Below, one piece after another: positions 45,729-52,944 of a stretch of 64,000 nucleotides of DNA. The stretch's first letter is position 1; every line of letters starts with the position of its first letter. The notes below the pieces were generated by a model. The model did no database searches. It saw only the letters and a list, made by a program, of their open reading frames with translations, and was not told where the DNA came from. Source of the stretch: Microlunatus panaciterrae (GTDB lineage Bacteria; Actinomycetota; Actinomycetes; Propionibacteriales; Propionibacteriaceae); NCBI RefSeq assembly GCF_016907535.1, contig NZ_JAFBCF010000001.1, positions 3,844,001-3,908,000 of the forward strand, given 5' to 3'. Made by a program: the position numbers and the translations under genes.

Positions 45729-46565
45729 TCAGGCGTGTCCCGGCTGCCCGGCCGAACCGGGGAGTGGCGGGGCATCAATCACGATCGTCTTGACGATCTT
45801 GTCGGCAAACGTCTGCCGCTTCTCGTCCCACAACGGCCAGAGGTAGCCGACATAGGCCAAGCCGTCCAGGATGTGGCACAGGTCGCGCAGGAACGCATTG
45901 CCGGCGCCGACCGGCTGCAGGGTGTCCTCGCTGATCAACTTGATCTTGAGCATCCGCTTGCCGAGCGACTGACCGGTGCGGCCACCGACGATCCAGCGGT
46001 TGTAGATCTGCCAGCCCAGTGCTGCCAGCGTCAGCAGCATGCCGACGCCCATGAAGACGAGCGCTCCGCTGAGGTTGGGTGCGACGTTCGGCTGGGAGGA
46101 GGTCTGGAAGGTCGCGGACATCATCAGCACATAGCCGATCGTGAAGGGGATGTAGGCGATGTAGCTGGGAATGCCGTCGATCAGGAAGGCCCCGACGCGC
46201 TTGCCCCACGAGGCGTAGTCCGACCGCAGCGCGGCGACCTGACCGTAGGGGTACGCCTGCTGCGGCGGGTACGCCTGCTGCGGGTACTGGCCGTACTGCC
46301 GCTGATCGTACGAGGGCTGGCTCCCGTAGCCCTGCTGGTTCCCGTAGCCCTCTTGCCCGTAGCCCTGTTGCTGCGCGTATCCGTGTTGCCCGTAGCCCTG
46401 TTGCCCGTAGCCCTGCTGGGCCGCCGGGTCTGAGTTGGACGTCCCGTAGCCGGTCCCTTGCTGGTAGTTCGGCTGGGGCTGGCCCTGCGTTCCGTGGTCG
46501 GAGGCGGACCCGCTGCTGGCTGGGCCAGCAGGGCTCGGCCAGCCAGAGGGGTTCTGATCACTCAT
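45729..46565 (-). CDS. RDD-family membrane protein with QGYG-repeat N-terminus
   Basis: 278 residues. The N-terminal 110 are disordered and rich in Gln, Gly and Tyr, with about eight QGYG/QQGYG repeats between 48 and 100. The RDD membrane domain follows (SWGKRVGAFLIDGIPSYIAY, GRTGQSLGKRMLKIKL, LRDLCHILD, TFADKIVKTIV), with about three helices. Function of RDD proteins is mostly unknown; some affect ion transport or act in the envelope. Start ATG 46565. Divergent from the DUF2752 gene. Confidence 0.88.
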   Translation of the reverse strand: MSDQNPSGWPSPAGPASSGSASDHGTQGQPQPNYQQGTGYGTSNSDPAAQQGYGQQGYGQHGYAQQQGYGQEGYGNQQGYGSQPSYDQRQYGQYPQQAYPPQQAYPYGQVAALRSDYASWGKRVGAFLIDGIPSYIAYIPFTIGYVLMMSATFQTSSQPNVAPNLSGALVFMGVGMLLTLAALGWQIYNRWIVGGRTGQSLGKRMLKIKLISEDTLQPVGAGNAFLRDLCHILDGLAYVGYLWPLWDEKRQTFADKIVKTIVIDAPPLPGSAGQPGHA

Positions 46566-46644
46566 CTGAAGGCTCTTTCGGTGGGTGGTGGAGCGGGCGG
46601 GCGAGACGAGTCTAGGGGAGCGGGGTCGGCCGTGGCCCTAACTG

Positions 46645-47115
46645 ATGGAGAATGGGGGAGTGCCGATCACGAACAGTCCCACCACGAACGCCGCCACCAT
46701 GAACGGCTACGTCGCGAAGGACTTCAACCCGGTCAGCGGGCTGAAGGCGCTTGGTGGGCTGTTCGGTTACGGGTTGGCCATGAGTGCGCTGTACGCCACG
46801 ACGGGGGTCGGAGTGCCGTGTCCCTTTCGAAGCCTGACCGGCTGGAACTGCCCGCTGTGCGGCGGCACCCGAATGGGCAGGTCCCTGCTTGAGCTCGACC
46901 TGGTCTCGGCCTTCCGGTACAACCCGCTCGCGCTGGTCGCGCTCGTGCTGCTCGGGGTTCTCGGAGTGCTGTGGACGGTCGAGGTGCTGGGTGGGCCGAA
47001 GGTCCGGCCGCCGGCCGCGCTTGGCGCCAGGCTGAAGCGCGTCCATCCCACCCGCTGGTCGTTGATCGGACTGGCGGTGGCCGTCGTCTACACCCTCGCC
47101 CGCAACCTGGTCTAG
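46645..47115 (+). CDS. DUF2752 domain membrane protein
   Basis: 156-residue protein. The DUF2752 signature VPCPFRSLTGWNCPLCGGTR (three cysteines) is followed by MGRSLLELDLVSAFRYNPLAL and flanked by three hydrophobic segments. Function unknown. The start is uncertain: ATG 46645, GTG 46660 and ATG 46699 are all in frame. It is followed by an 845-nt non-coding stretch before nrdR. Confidence 0.82.
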   Translation: MENGGVPITNSPTTNAATMNGYVAKDFNPVSGLKALGGLFGYGLAMSALYATTGVGVPCPFRSLTGWNCPLCGGTRMGRSLLELDLVSAFRYNPLALVALVLLGVLGVLWTVEVLGGPKVRPPAALGARLKRVHPTRWSLIGLAVAVVYTLARNLV

Positions 47116-47184
47116 GGTGACTGCGCCGGCAGGGGTCAGGGTGGCGGCCCGATCTGCCGGGCCCGGTCGCCCTCTCCTTGTGCC

Positions 47185-47560
47185 AAAACTCATCAGAACG
47201 CGAGTTTTCTCGGGGTTTCGGGTCCAATCTCGTGCAGAACTCGTCAGAACGCGACTTCTGGGGAGCTTCGGGGCCTTCTCCACCTCCAGAAGTCATCAGA
47301 ACGCGACTTTTCACACCGACCGTTCCTCGTACGAGACTCCGATCCCTCGTCTGAGCCGCCTGTCCCCTCGTACGAGACGACAAGTCGTCACGCGACCACT
47401 TGTCGCAGCTCCCAGCCACTATGGTCCGAGCACAGAACTCGTCGCGTGACGACTTATCGCAGCTCCAGCCCCTCGCGGTCCGAGCACAGAACTCGTCACG
47501 TGACGACTTTTCACAGCCCCAGCCGCCGGTACGCCCACAAAAGTCCACCCCTGACGACTT
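47185..47560. repeat. Array of related palindromic units before nrdR
   Basis: About seven hairpin units spaced roughly 50-58 nt apart. Units 1-3 (47185-47208, 47235-47260, 47290-47309) share the loop (A/G)TCAGAACGC between stems AAAACTC/GAGTTTT, CAGAACTC/GACTTCTG (one mismatch) and AAGTC/GACTT. Unit 4 (47378-47405) is CGACAAGT...ACTTGTCG, 8 bp. Units 5 and 6 (47436-47455, 47490-47509) are 20-bp palindromes centred on CGTCGCGTGACG and CGTCACGTGACG, with two and one mismatched pairs. Unit 7 (47541-47560) is AAGTC/GACTT. Two CTCGTACGAG palindromes lie at 47326-47335 and 47367-47376. 47561-47771 shows nothing recognised. Confidence 0.75.
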
Positions 47561-47771
47561 CTGCGCCGCTGGAAGGCCGAATGGCCGTCCAATTCTGGCG
47601 TTGTGGTGAGCTTTCGCGAAGGCACGACCCACGGGACCCGAACCAGATGGAGAGGACCGCCTAAACGCCTCCGGCACCGACCGCCGCCAGCTCTACCCGA
47701 GGCCCAGCAGCCGGCTGCTGCCGGTGGCGGGAGCCCGGACGTATGACGACACCCCGTTTTTGTCAGCCCCC

Positions 47772-47800
47772 TTGCGGACAATGGTCTGAAGACGTACGGT
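47772..47800 (+). promoter_or_regulatory. Promoter of nrdR-nrdJ
   Basis: TTGCGG (47772-47777), 17-nt spacer, TACGGT (47795-47800). Good SigA-type spacing; the start is expected near 47807, giving a leader of about 150 nt. Confidence 0.65.
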
Positions 47801-47815
47801 ATCTATATCTAGTAG
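47800..47815. promoter_or_regulatory. NrdR box
   Basis: TATCTATATCTAGTAG contains the core CTATATCTAGT of the NrdR consensus ACACWATATCTWGTGT (11 of 16 positions). It covers the predicted start site, fitting repression by NrdR. Confidence 0.6.
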
Positions 47816-47830
47816 TTACACACCTGTGAT

Positions 47831-47894
47831 TCGTCCACAAGTTGTGGTCAGTGTCCACAGGATGTCCACACACTAGCCCACAGACTTATCCCCA
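47831..47894 (+). promoter_or_regulatory. Cluster of DnaA-box-like sites
   Basis: TCGTCCACA (47831-47839), GTGTCCACA (47851-47859) and ATGTCCACA (47862-47870) each differ by one base from the actinobacterial DnaA box TTGTCCACA; TTATCCCCA (47886-47894) differs by one from TTATCCACA. All on one strand within the nrdR leader. CCACAA-G-TTGTGG (47834-47846) is also a perfect inverted repeat. Confidence 0.5.
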
Positions 47895-47960
47895 GGCAGG
47901 CGGCGGAAGCCGTCGTCCGGGCCACATCGGCGCCCCGCGCACGAGGAAAGGAGAAGGACC

Positions 47961-48506
47961 GTGCACTGCCCTTACTGCCGTCACACCGACTCCAGGGTGC
48001 TGGACTCCCGCGCCGCCGAGGACGGCAGCAGCATTCGCCGTCGCCGTCAGTGCACCAAGTGCGAGCGCCGGTTCACCACGATTGAGCAGATGCAGCTCGT
48101 GGTGGTGAAGCGCAGCGGAGTCGTTGAGCCGTTCAATCGGGAGAAGGTTGTCAGCGGCGTTCGGAAGGCGTGCAAGGGCCGACCGGTCGACGAGGACCAG
48201 CTGGCCAAGCTGGGCCAGCTGGTCGAGGACTCGTTGCGGGCCTCCGGCCAGCCCGAGGTGCCGGCGGACGAGGTCGGGGTGGCCATTCTCGGACCGCTGC
48301 GCGAACTCGACCAGGTGGCCTACCTGCGATTCGCCAGCGTCTACCGCCAGTACGCCTCGGTCGACGACTTCGAAGCGGAGATCGCGCTGCTGCGGATGGA
48401 GCAGGCTCCGCTCGGACTCGAGCCGCTGATCCCGCACGAGGTGGGCAACGGCAAAGTGAACAAGAACGGTCCGCACAAGCTCAGTTCGGGCCGAGGCACC
48501 CCCTAG
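47961..48506 (+). CDS. nrdR: Transcriptional repressor NrdR
   Basis: Zinc-ribbon/ATP-cone repressor of ribonucleotide reductase genes, 181 residues. The zinc ribbon has [15 protein letters not shown] and [12 protein letters not shown]; the ATP-cone runs from [16 protein letters not shown] to RFASVYRQY. About 30 residues beyond the usual end form a polar tail. GTG 47961 follows AAAGGAG. An NrdR box at its own promoter points to autoregulation. nrdJ follows. Confidence 0.95.
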   Translation: MHCPYCRHTDSRVLDSRAAEDGSSIRRRRQCTKCERRFTTIEQMQLVVVKRSGVVEPFNREKVVSGVRKACKGRPVDEDQLAKLGQLVEDSLRASGQPEVPADEVGVAILGPLRELDQVAYLRFASVYRQYASVDDFEAEIALLRMEQAPLGLEPLIPHEVGNGKVNKNGPHKLSSGRGTP

Positions 48507-48508
48507 CC

Positions 48509-48559
48509 CCGGGGCAGGGTTCGCGTAGCTGGGGAAGGCTCGCGTGGACTCTGCCCCGG
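48509..48559 (+). terminator. Hairpin between nrdR and nrdJ
   Basis: CCGGGGCAG (48509-48517) and CTGCCCCGG (48551-48559) form a perfect 9-bp stem with a 33-nt loop, 2 nt after the nrdR stop. No T-run; it may attenuate or stabilise rather than fully terminate. The remaining 111 nt to nrdJ show only the leader sequence. Confidence 0.45.
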
Positions 48560-48670
48560 CTCCACCCCCACAACTTCATTGAGACATCTCCACGAACGAT
48601 CACCAGCCAGCACGACCCATCAGACGACTGGCACCACACCACCCCCCGAGTGGATCACGAGAGGCAGACC

Positions 48671-51544
48671 ATGACCGAAACAACCCGTCAGGCGAACGGG
48701 CGCTCAGATCAGAAGAAGACCGCCCGCGGCAAGTCCGCCGGTCTCACGATCGAGCGCGTCTTCACCACTGAGGGGGCGCACCCCTACGACCAGGTGACCT
48801 GGGAGCGTCGCGACGTCGTCCAGACGAACTGGAAGACAGGCGAGGCGGTCTTCGAGCAGAAGAACGTCGAGTTCCCGGACTTCTGGAGCGTGAACGCCTC
48901 CACCATCGTCACGACCAAGTACTTCCGGGGGGCGCTGGGCACTCCGGCGCGGGAGCAGGGTCTGCGTCAGCTGATCGACCGGGTGGTGAAGACGTACGCC
49001 AAGGCGGGCGAGGACTTCGGGTACTTCGCCACCGAGAAGGATGCCGAGGTCTTCGAGCACGAGCTGACCTGGATGCTGCTGCACCAGTACTTCAGCTTCA
49101 ACTCTCCGGTCTGGTTCAACGTCGGCACCCAGTCGCCTCAGCAGGTCAGCGCCTGCTTCATCCTCTCGGTCGACGACTCGATGGACTCGATCCTGAACTG
49201 GTACAAGGAGGAAGGCTTCATCTTCAAGGGCGGCTCGGGGGCCGGCTTGAACCTGTCGCGCATCCGCTCCTCCAAGGAGCTGCTGAGCTCGGGCGGAACT
49301 GCCTCCGGCCCGGTCTCGTTCATGCGCGGTGCCGATGCCAGTGCGGGCACGATCAAGTCCGGCGGTGCCACCCGGCGTGCGGCCAAGATGGTCGTGCTCG
49401 ATGTGGACCACCCCGACATCGAGGAGTTCATCGAGACCAAGGCGCGCGAGGAGGACAAGATTCGCGCGCTCCGCGATGCCGGCTTCGACATGGACCTGGG
49501 CGGCCGCGACATCACCTCGGTGCAGTACCAGAACGCCAACAACTCCGTCCGGGTGACCGACGAGTTCATGCGGGCGGTCGAGAACGGCACCGAGTTCGGG
49601 CTGCGGGCCCGCACCGACAACTCGGTGATCGAGACCGTCGACGCTCGGACCCTTTTCCAGAAGATGGCCAAGGCCGCCTGGGAGTGTGCCGACCCGGGCA
49701 TCCAGTACGACGACACGATCAACGACTGGCACACCAACCCCGAGACCGGCCGGATCACCGCGTCCAACCCGTGCTCGGAGTACATGAGCCTGGACAACTC
49801 GTCCTGCAACCTGGCCAGCCTCAACCTGCTCAAGTTCCTCCGAGACGACGACACCTTCGACGCCGAGCTGTTCGCCAAGGCCGTCGAGTTGATCATCACG
49901 GCGATGGACATCTCGATCTGCTTCGCCGACTTCCCGACCGAGTCGATCGGCCAGACCACCCGCGACTACCGCCAGCTGGGCATCGGGTACGCCAACCTGG
50001 GTGCGCTGCTGATGGCGACCGGGCATGGCTACGACTCCGACGGGGGCCGCGCCCTGGCGGCCGCCATCACCTCGCTGATGACCGGCACGTCCTACCGGCG
50101 CTCCGCCGAGCTGGCCGCCGTGGTCGGTCCGTACGAGGGCTACGCCCGCAACGCTGATGCGCACAAGCGGGTCATGCGCAAGCACCAGGCGGCCAACGAC
50201 TCGCTGCGGACCGTCGGGTCGCTGGATGCGACGGTGCACAAGCTGGCCACCCAGGCCTGGGACCAGGTCGTCAAGCTGGGGGAGACCAACGGCTACCGCA
50301 ACGCCCAGGCGTCGGTGCTGGCCCCGACCGGGACCATCGGCTTCATGATGGACTGCGACACCACCGGCATCGAGCCGGACTTCTCGCTGGTGAAGTTCAA
50401 GAAGCTGGTTGGTGGCGGCTCGATGCAGATCGTCAACCAGACCATCCCGCGGGCGCTGCGCAAGCTCGGCTATGCGAACGAGACCGCCGAGGCGATCATC
50501 GAGTACATCGCCGAGAAGGGCCACGTCATCGACGCGCCCGGTCTGAAGCCGGAGCACTACGAGGTGTTCGACACCGCGATGGGGCAGCGGGCGATCAAGC
50601 CGATGGGCCACGTGCGGATGATGGCAGCGGCCCAGCCGTTCCTGTCGGGTGCGATCTCGAAGACGGTCAACCTGCCCGAGACGGCTACGGTGGAGGAGAT
50701 CGCCGACGTCTATCTGCAGGGGTGGAAGCTGGGCCTGAAGGCGCTGGCGGTCTACCGGGACAACTGCAAGGTCGGTCAACCGCTCAGCGACGGCAAGGCC
50801 GGCGACGGGAAGGGGGGCAAGGTGGTCGAGGAGACGCCGAAGCAGATCGAGTACCGCCCCATCCGCAAGCGGCTGCCGAAGACTCGGCCGAGCCGGACCA
50901 CCTCGTTCTCAGTGGGTGGGGCAGAGGGATACATGACCTCCGGCTCCTATCCTGACGACGGTCTGGGCGAGGTCTTCCTCAAGCTCGGCAAGCAGGGCTC
51001 GACCCTGGCCGGTGTGATGGATGCGTTCTCGATCGCCGTGTCGATCGGCCTGCAGTACGGCGTGCCGCTGGAGACCTTCGTGCAGAAGTTCACCAACCTG
51101 AAGTTCGAGCCGGCCGGTCTCACCGACGACCCGGACGTGCGGATGGCGCAGTCGATCATGGACTACATCTTCCGTCGGCTGGCGTTGGACTACCTGTCCT
51201 TCGATGAGCGCTCCGAACTGGGCATCTACACCGCCACCGAGCGGGCCCGCCAGGTCGAGACCGGGTCGTATCTGCCGGATGACAGTGACGACGAGGTGAG
51301 CGAGGCCCAGGCGCTCCGCTCCGATGCCGGTGACACGGTCGACACCGACTCCGAGCTGCGGCCCGAGAAGAGTGCGGCGGTGCGCGCGGCCCCGATCACG
51401 GCGCACACCACAGCCGAGCTGATGGAGGCCATCTCCGGCACCAGCGTCGACGCCCCGCTGTGCTTCATCTGCGGGACCAAGATGCGCCCGAGCGGTAGCT
51501 GCTACGTGTGCGAGGGCTGCGGCTCGACCAGCGGCTGCAGCTGA
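48671..51544 (+). CDS. nrdJ: Class II (B12-dependent) ribonucleotide reductase
   Basis: Adenosylcobalamin-dependent enzyme that makes deoxyribonucleotides with or without oxygen; 957 residues. QQVSACFILSVDDSMDSIL, GGSGAGLNLSRIRSS, NPCSEYMSLDNSSCNLASL and LAPTGTIGFMMDCDTTGIEPDF are the conserved substrate-site stretches. The C-terminal cysteine-rich tail (CFICGTK ... CYVCEGCGSTSGC) supplies the reducing thiols and a probable zinc site. ATG 48671; the upstream open frame is antisense-free but lacks family similarity. No cobalamin riboswitch is seen upstream. Followed by a strong terminator. Confidence 0.96.
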   Translation: MTETTRQANGRSDQKKTARGKSAGLTIERVFTTEGAHPYDQVTWERRDVVQTNWKTGEAVFEQKNVEFPDFWSVNASTIVTTKYFRGALGTPAREQGLRQLIDRVVKTYAKAGEDFGYFATEKDAEVFEHELTWMLLHQYFSFNSPVWFNVGTQSPQQVSACFILSVDDSMDSILNWYKEEGFIFKGGSGAGLNLSRIRSSKELLSSGGTASGPVSFMRGADASAGTIKSGGATRRAAKMVVLDVDHPDIEEFIETKAREEDKIRALRDAGFDMDLGGRDITSVQYQNANNSVRVTDEFMRAVENGTEFGLRARTDNSVIETVDARTLFQKMAKAAWECADPGIQYDDTINDWHTNPETGRITASNPCSEYMSLDNSSCNLASLNLLKFLRDDDTFDAELFAKAVELIITAMDISICFADFPTESIGQTTRDYRQLGIGYANLGALLMATGHGYDSDGGRALAAAITSLMTGTSYRRSAELAAVVGPYEGYARNADAHKRVMRKHQAANDSLRTVGSLDATVHKLATQAWDQVVKLGETNGYRNAQASVLAPTGTIGFMMDCDTTGIEPDFSLVKFKKLVGGGSMQIVNQTIPRALRKLGYANETAEAIIEYIAEKGHVIDAPGLKPEHYEVFDTAMGQRAIKPMGHVRMMAAAQPFLSGAISKTVNLPETATVEEIADVYLQGWKLGLKALAVYRDNCKVGQPLSDGKAGDGKGGKVVEETPKQIEYRPIRKRLPKTRPSRTTSFSVGGAEGYMTSGSYPDDGLGEVFLKLGKQGSTLAGVMDAFSIAVSIGLQYGVPLETFVQKFTNLKFEPAGLTDDPDVRMAQSIMDYIFRRLALDYLSFDERSELGIYTATERARQVETGSYLPDDSDDEVSEAQALRSDAGDTVDTDSELRPEKSAAVRAAPITAHTTAELMEAISGTSVDAPLCFICGTKMRPSGSCYVCEGCGSTSGCS

Positions 51545-51658
51545 TGACAGGTGCAACTTCGTAGCGACAGTTTCGCCACCATAGTGAGACTGATTGCCAT
51601 GAAGACGCGACGCTCTGCCGGCTGATTGCCACGTCGGCCGGGCGGTGACGGCAGAGCA

Positions 51659-51692
51659 AGAGGGGCTGGAACTCTGGTTCCGGCCCCTCTTT
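51659..51692 (+). terminator. Intrinsic terminator after nrdJ
   Basis: AGAGGGGC (51659-51666) pairs with GCCCCTCT (51683-51690); an inner GGAAC/GTTCC stem and a TCTG tetraloop extend it, then TTT. The 287-nt gap to the acetyltransferase otherwise shows nothing. Confidence 0.85.
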
Positions 51693-51831
51693 GCACGCGT
51701 GCGGCGGACGGGCGCGTCATCTGGTCGCCGCCGGTCTCCTGACCCCGCTCCTCTCCGCGACGACCGATCACCACGTGTGTGCGCCCGGACCGCGGCCTGT
51801 GCGTGCGTTCGCTCGTGAGAACGTTGTTGCC

Positions 51832-52359
51832 ATGGCAGGTGGAGCGGCTCGGGGCCGGGAGGTCGTGCTTGAAACGGATCGCCTGCTGCTCAGGCCATGG
51901 CGGGTAGGCGAGGCCGCCATCCAGCGTGAGATGTGGAGCGAACGAGATCCACGGGTGCCGCCGCACCGCCGCATCGACGCGGACGGACACCCCACGGTCG
52001 CGGATTTCGAGGAGGCGATCCGCGCCAACAAGCCATCGTCAGTCGGGTTGCTGGCGGTCGAGCGGAAGGCCGGTGGCGACGCCATCGGCTATTGCGGCCT
52101 GGTCGACGGTCGACATGGCGAGCAAGAACCGGAACTGGCGTTCGAGTTCCTCCGTCGGTTCTGGGGACAGGGATACGCGACCGAGGCATCGTGGGCTGTG
52201 CTGGACTGGGCGAGATCGTCCGGCTACAAGCGGCTGTGGGCCTCCGTCTGGGACTGGAACACCGCTTCTCGCCGGGTGCTGGCGAAGGTCGGATTCACCG
52301 AGACGGACCGTGAGGAAGCCATCTACGGCAACAACCTGGTCACTACCGTACGGCTCTGA
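51832..52359 (+). CDS. GNAT-family N-acetyltransferase
   Basis: 175-residue acetyltransferase of the RimJ/RimL-like group. LETDRLLLRPW opens the domain, the acetyl-CoA motif A is FEFLRRFWGQGYATEASWAVLDWA, and motif B contains WDWNTASRRVLAKVGF. Substrate unknown. ATG 51832 directly precedes the conserved start; an upstream in-frame ATG at 51691 lies in the terminator region. Its stop region has been duplicated downstream. Confidence 0.86.
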   Translation: MAGGAARGREVVLETDRLLLRPWRVGEAAIQREMWSERDPRVPPHRRIDADGHPTVADFEEAIRANKPSSVGLLAVERKAGGDAIGYCGLVDGRHGEQEPELAFEFLRRFWGQGYATEASWAVLDWARSSGYKRLWASVWDWNTASRRVLAKVGFTETDREEAIYGNNLVTTVRL

Positions 52360-52395
52360 CCCACCAACGTGGTCACTGCCGTACGGCTCTGACCC
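52337..52395 (+). repeat. Direct duplication of the acetyltransferase 3' end
   Basis: TGGTCACTACCGTACGGC at 52337, continuing through the stop to 52362, recurs at 52370-52395 with one base changed (33-nt offset). Confidence 0.75.
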
Positions 52396-52944
52396 GCTAC
52401 CGGGCGTGCACGCCAGGTGGCGCCCCACCCGCACTGCAGGCGTGCAAGCACTCACCGGGCTGGACCAGTGGATCTCCTGGCGTGCCACAAACCCGCATTG
52501 CGCCACTGCTCTGCGCGGTGAGCATATGCGCCGCAGCATTCTCAGTATCTGTCGGGCCGTGCTCTCCGAAGGACCCGCCGGCAGGGTCCTCCTGCCAACG
52601 CACATCCGACTCGCGACTGCCAAGACCGACCTCGACCACCAGATCGCGCCCGGACTCCCCAACGCTCACGTCTACGAAATACAGGTCGAAGAGGTGGGCG
52701 GCCAAGGTCGTCTAGCTCGCTGACAGTGGCGCCGGGCAGGCAAGCACGAGGATGCTCTGGACAAGGCTGGAGTCGAACTCGACCGCATCTTCTGACTCCC
52801 GAGCGGCGGCGCCAACCGAGGGCGTGATCGACCGCGATCAGTACATCGAGATCGTGAACGGGATGCCCCCAAGCGGAGTCACGGTCGCCTTCGTGCCGAC
52901 AGCCGATAGCCGGTTCGAGAGGGCTGCTACTGTTCCGCCTCGTG
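52396..52944 (+). other. Non-coding or decayed coding stretch
   Basis: About 550 nt with no complete gene. Short protein-like stretches sit in different frames: one ending at a stop at 52721-52723 (it contains LTGLDQWISW and LPNAHVYEIQVEEVGGQ), one of 23 codons ending at 52795 (AGKHEDALDKAGVELDRIF), and one around 52821-52915 (VIDRDQYIEIVNGMPPSGV). None has a convincing start. Most likely remains of broken genes; not recognised. Confidence 0.4.

Noticed and set aside
47185-47560. CRISPR array
   Set aside because: The conserved parts are the palindromes plus flanks, with drift between copies; there are no identical repeats with unrelated spacers.
46733-47677. Long minus-strand open frame with repeated SSRDEF-like peptides
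   Set aside because: Half of it is antisense to the DUF2752 gene. The repeats come from palindromic DNA with a period divisible by three, and no start with ribosome binding site is seen.
47761-48670. Cobalamin riboswitch in front of the B12-dependent reductase
   Set aside because: No B12-box-like core or long multi-stem leader is recognisable; NrdR and DnaA-like sites explain the region better.
48704-50779. 691-codon antisense open frame opposite nrdJ
   Set aside because: Typical shadow frame of a GC-rich gene; nrdJ itself has full family conservation.
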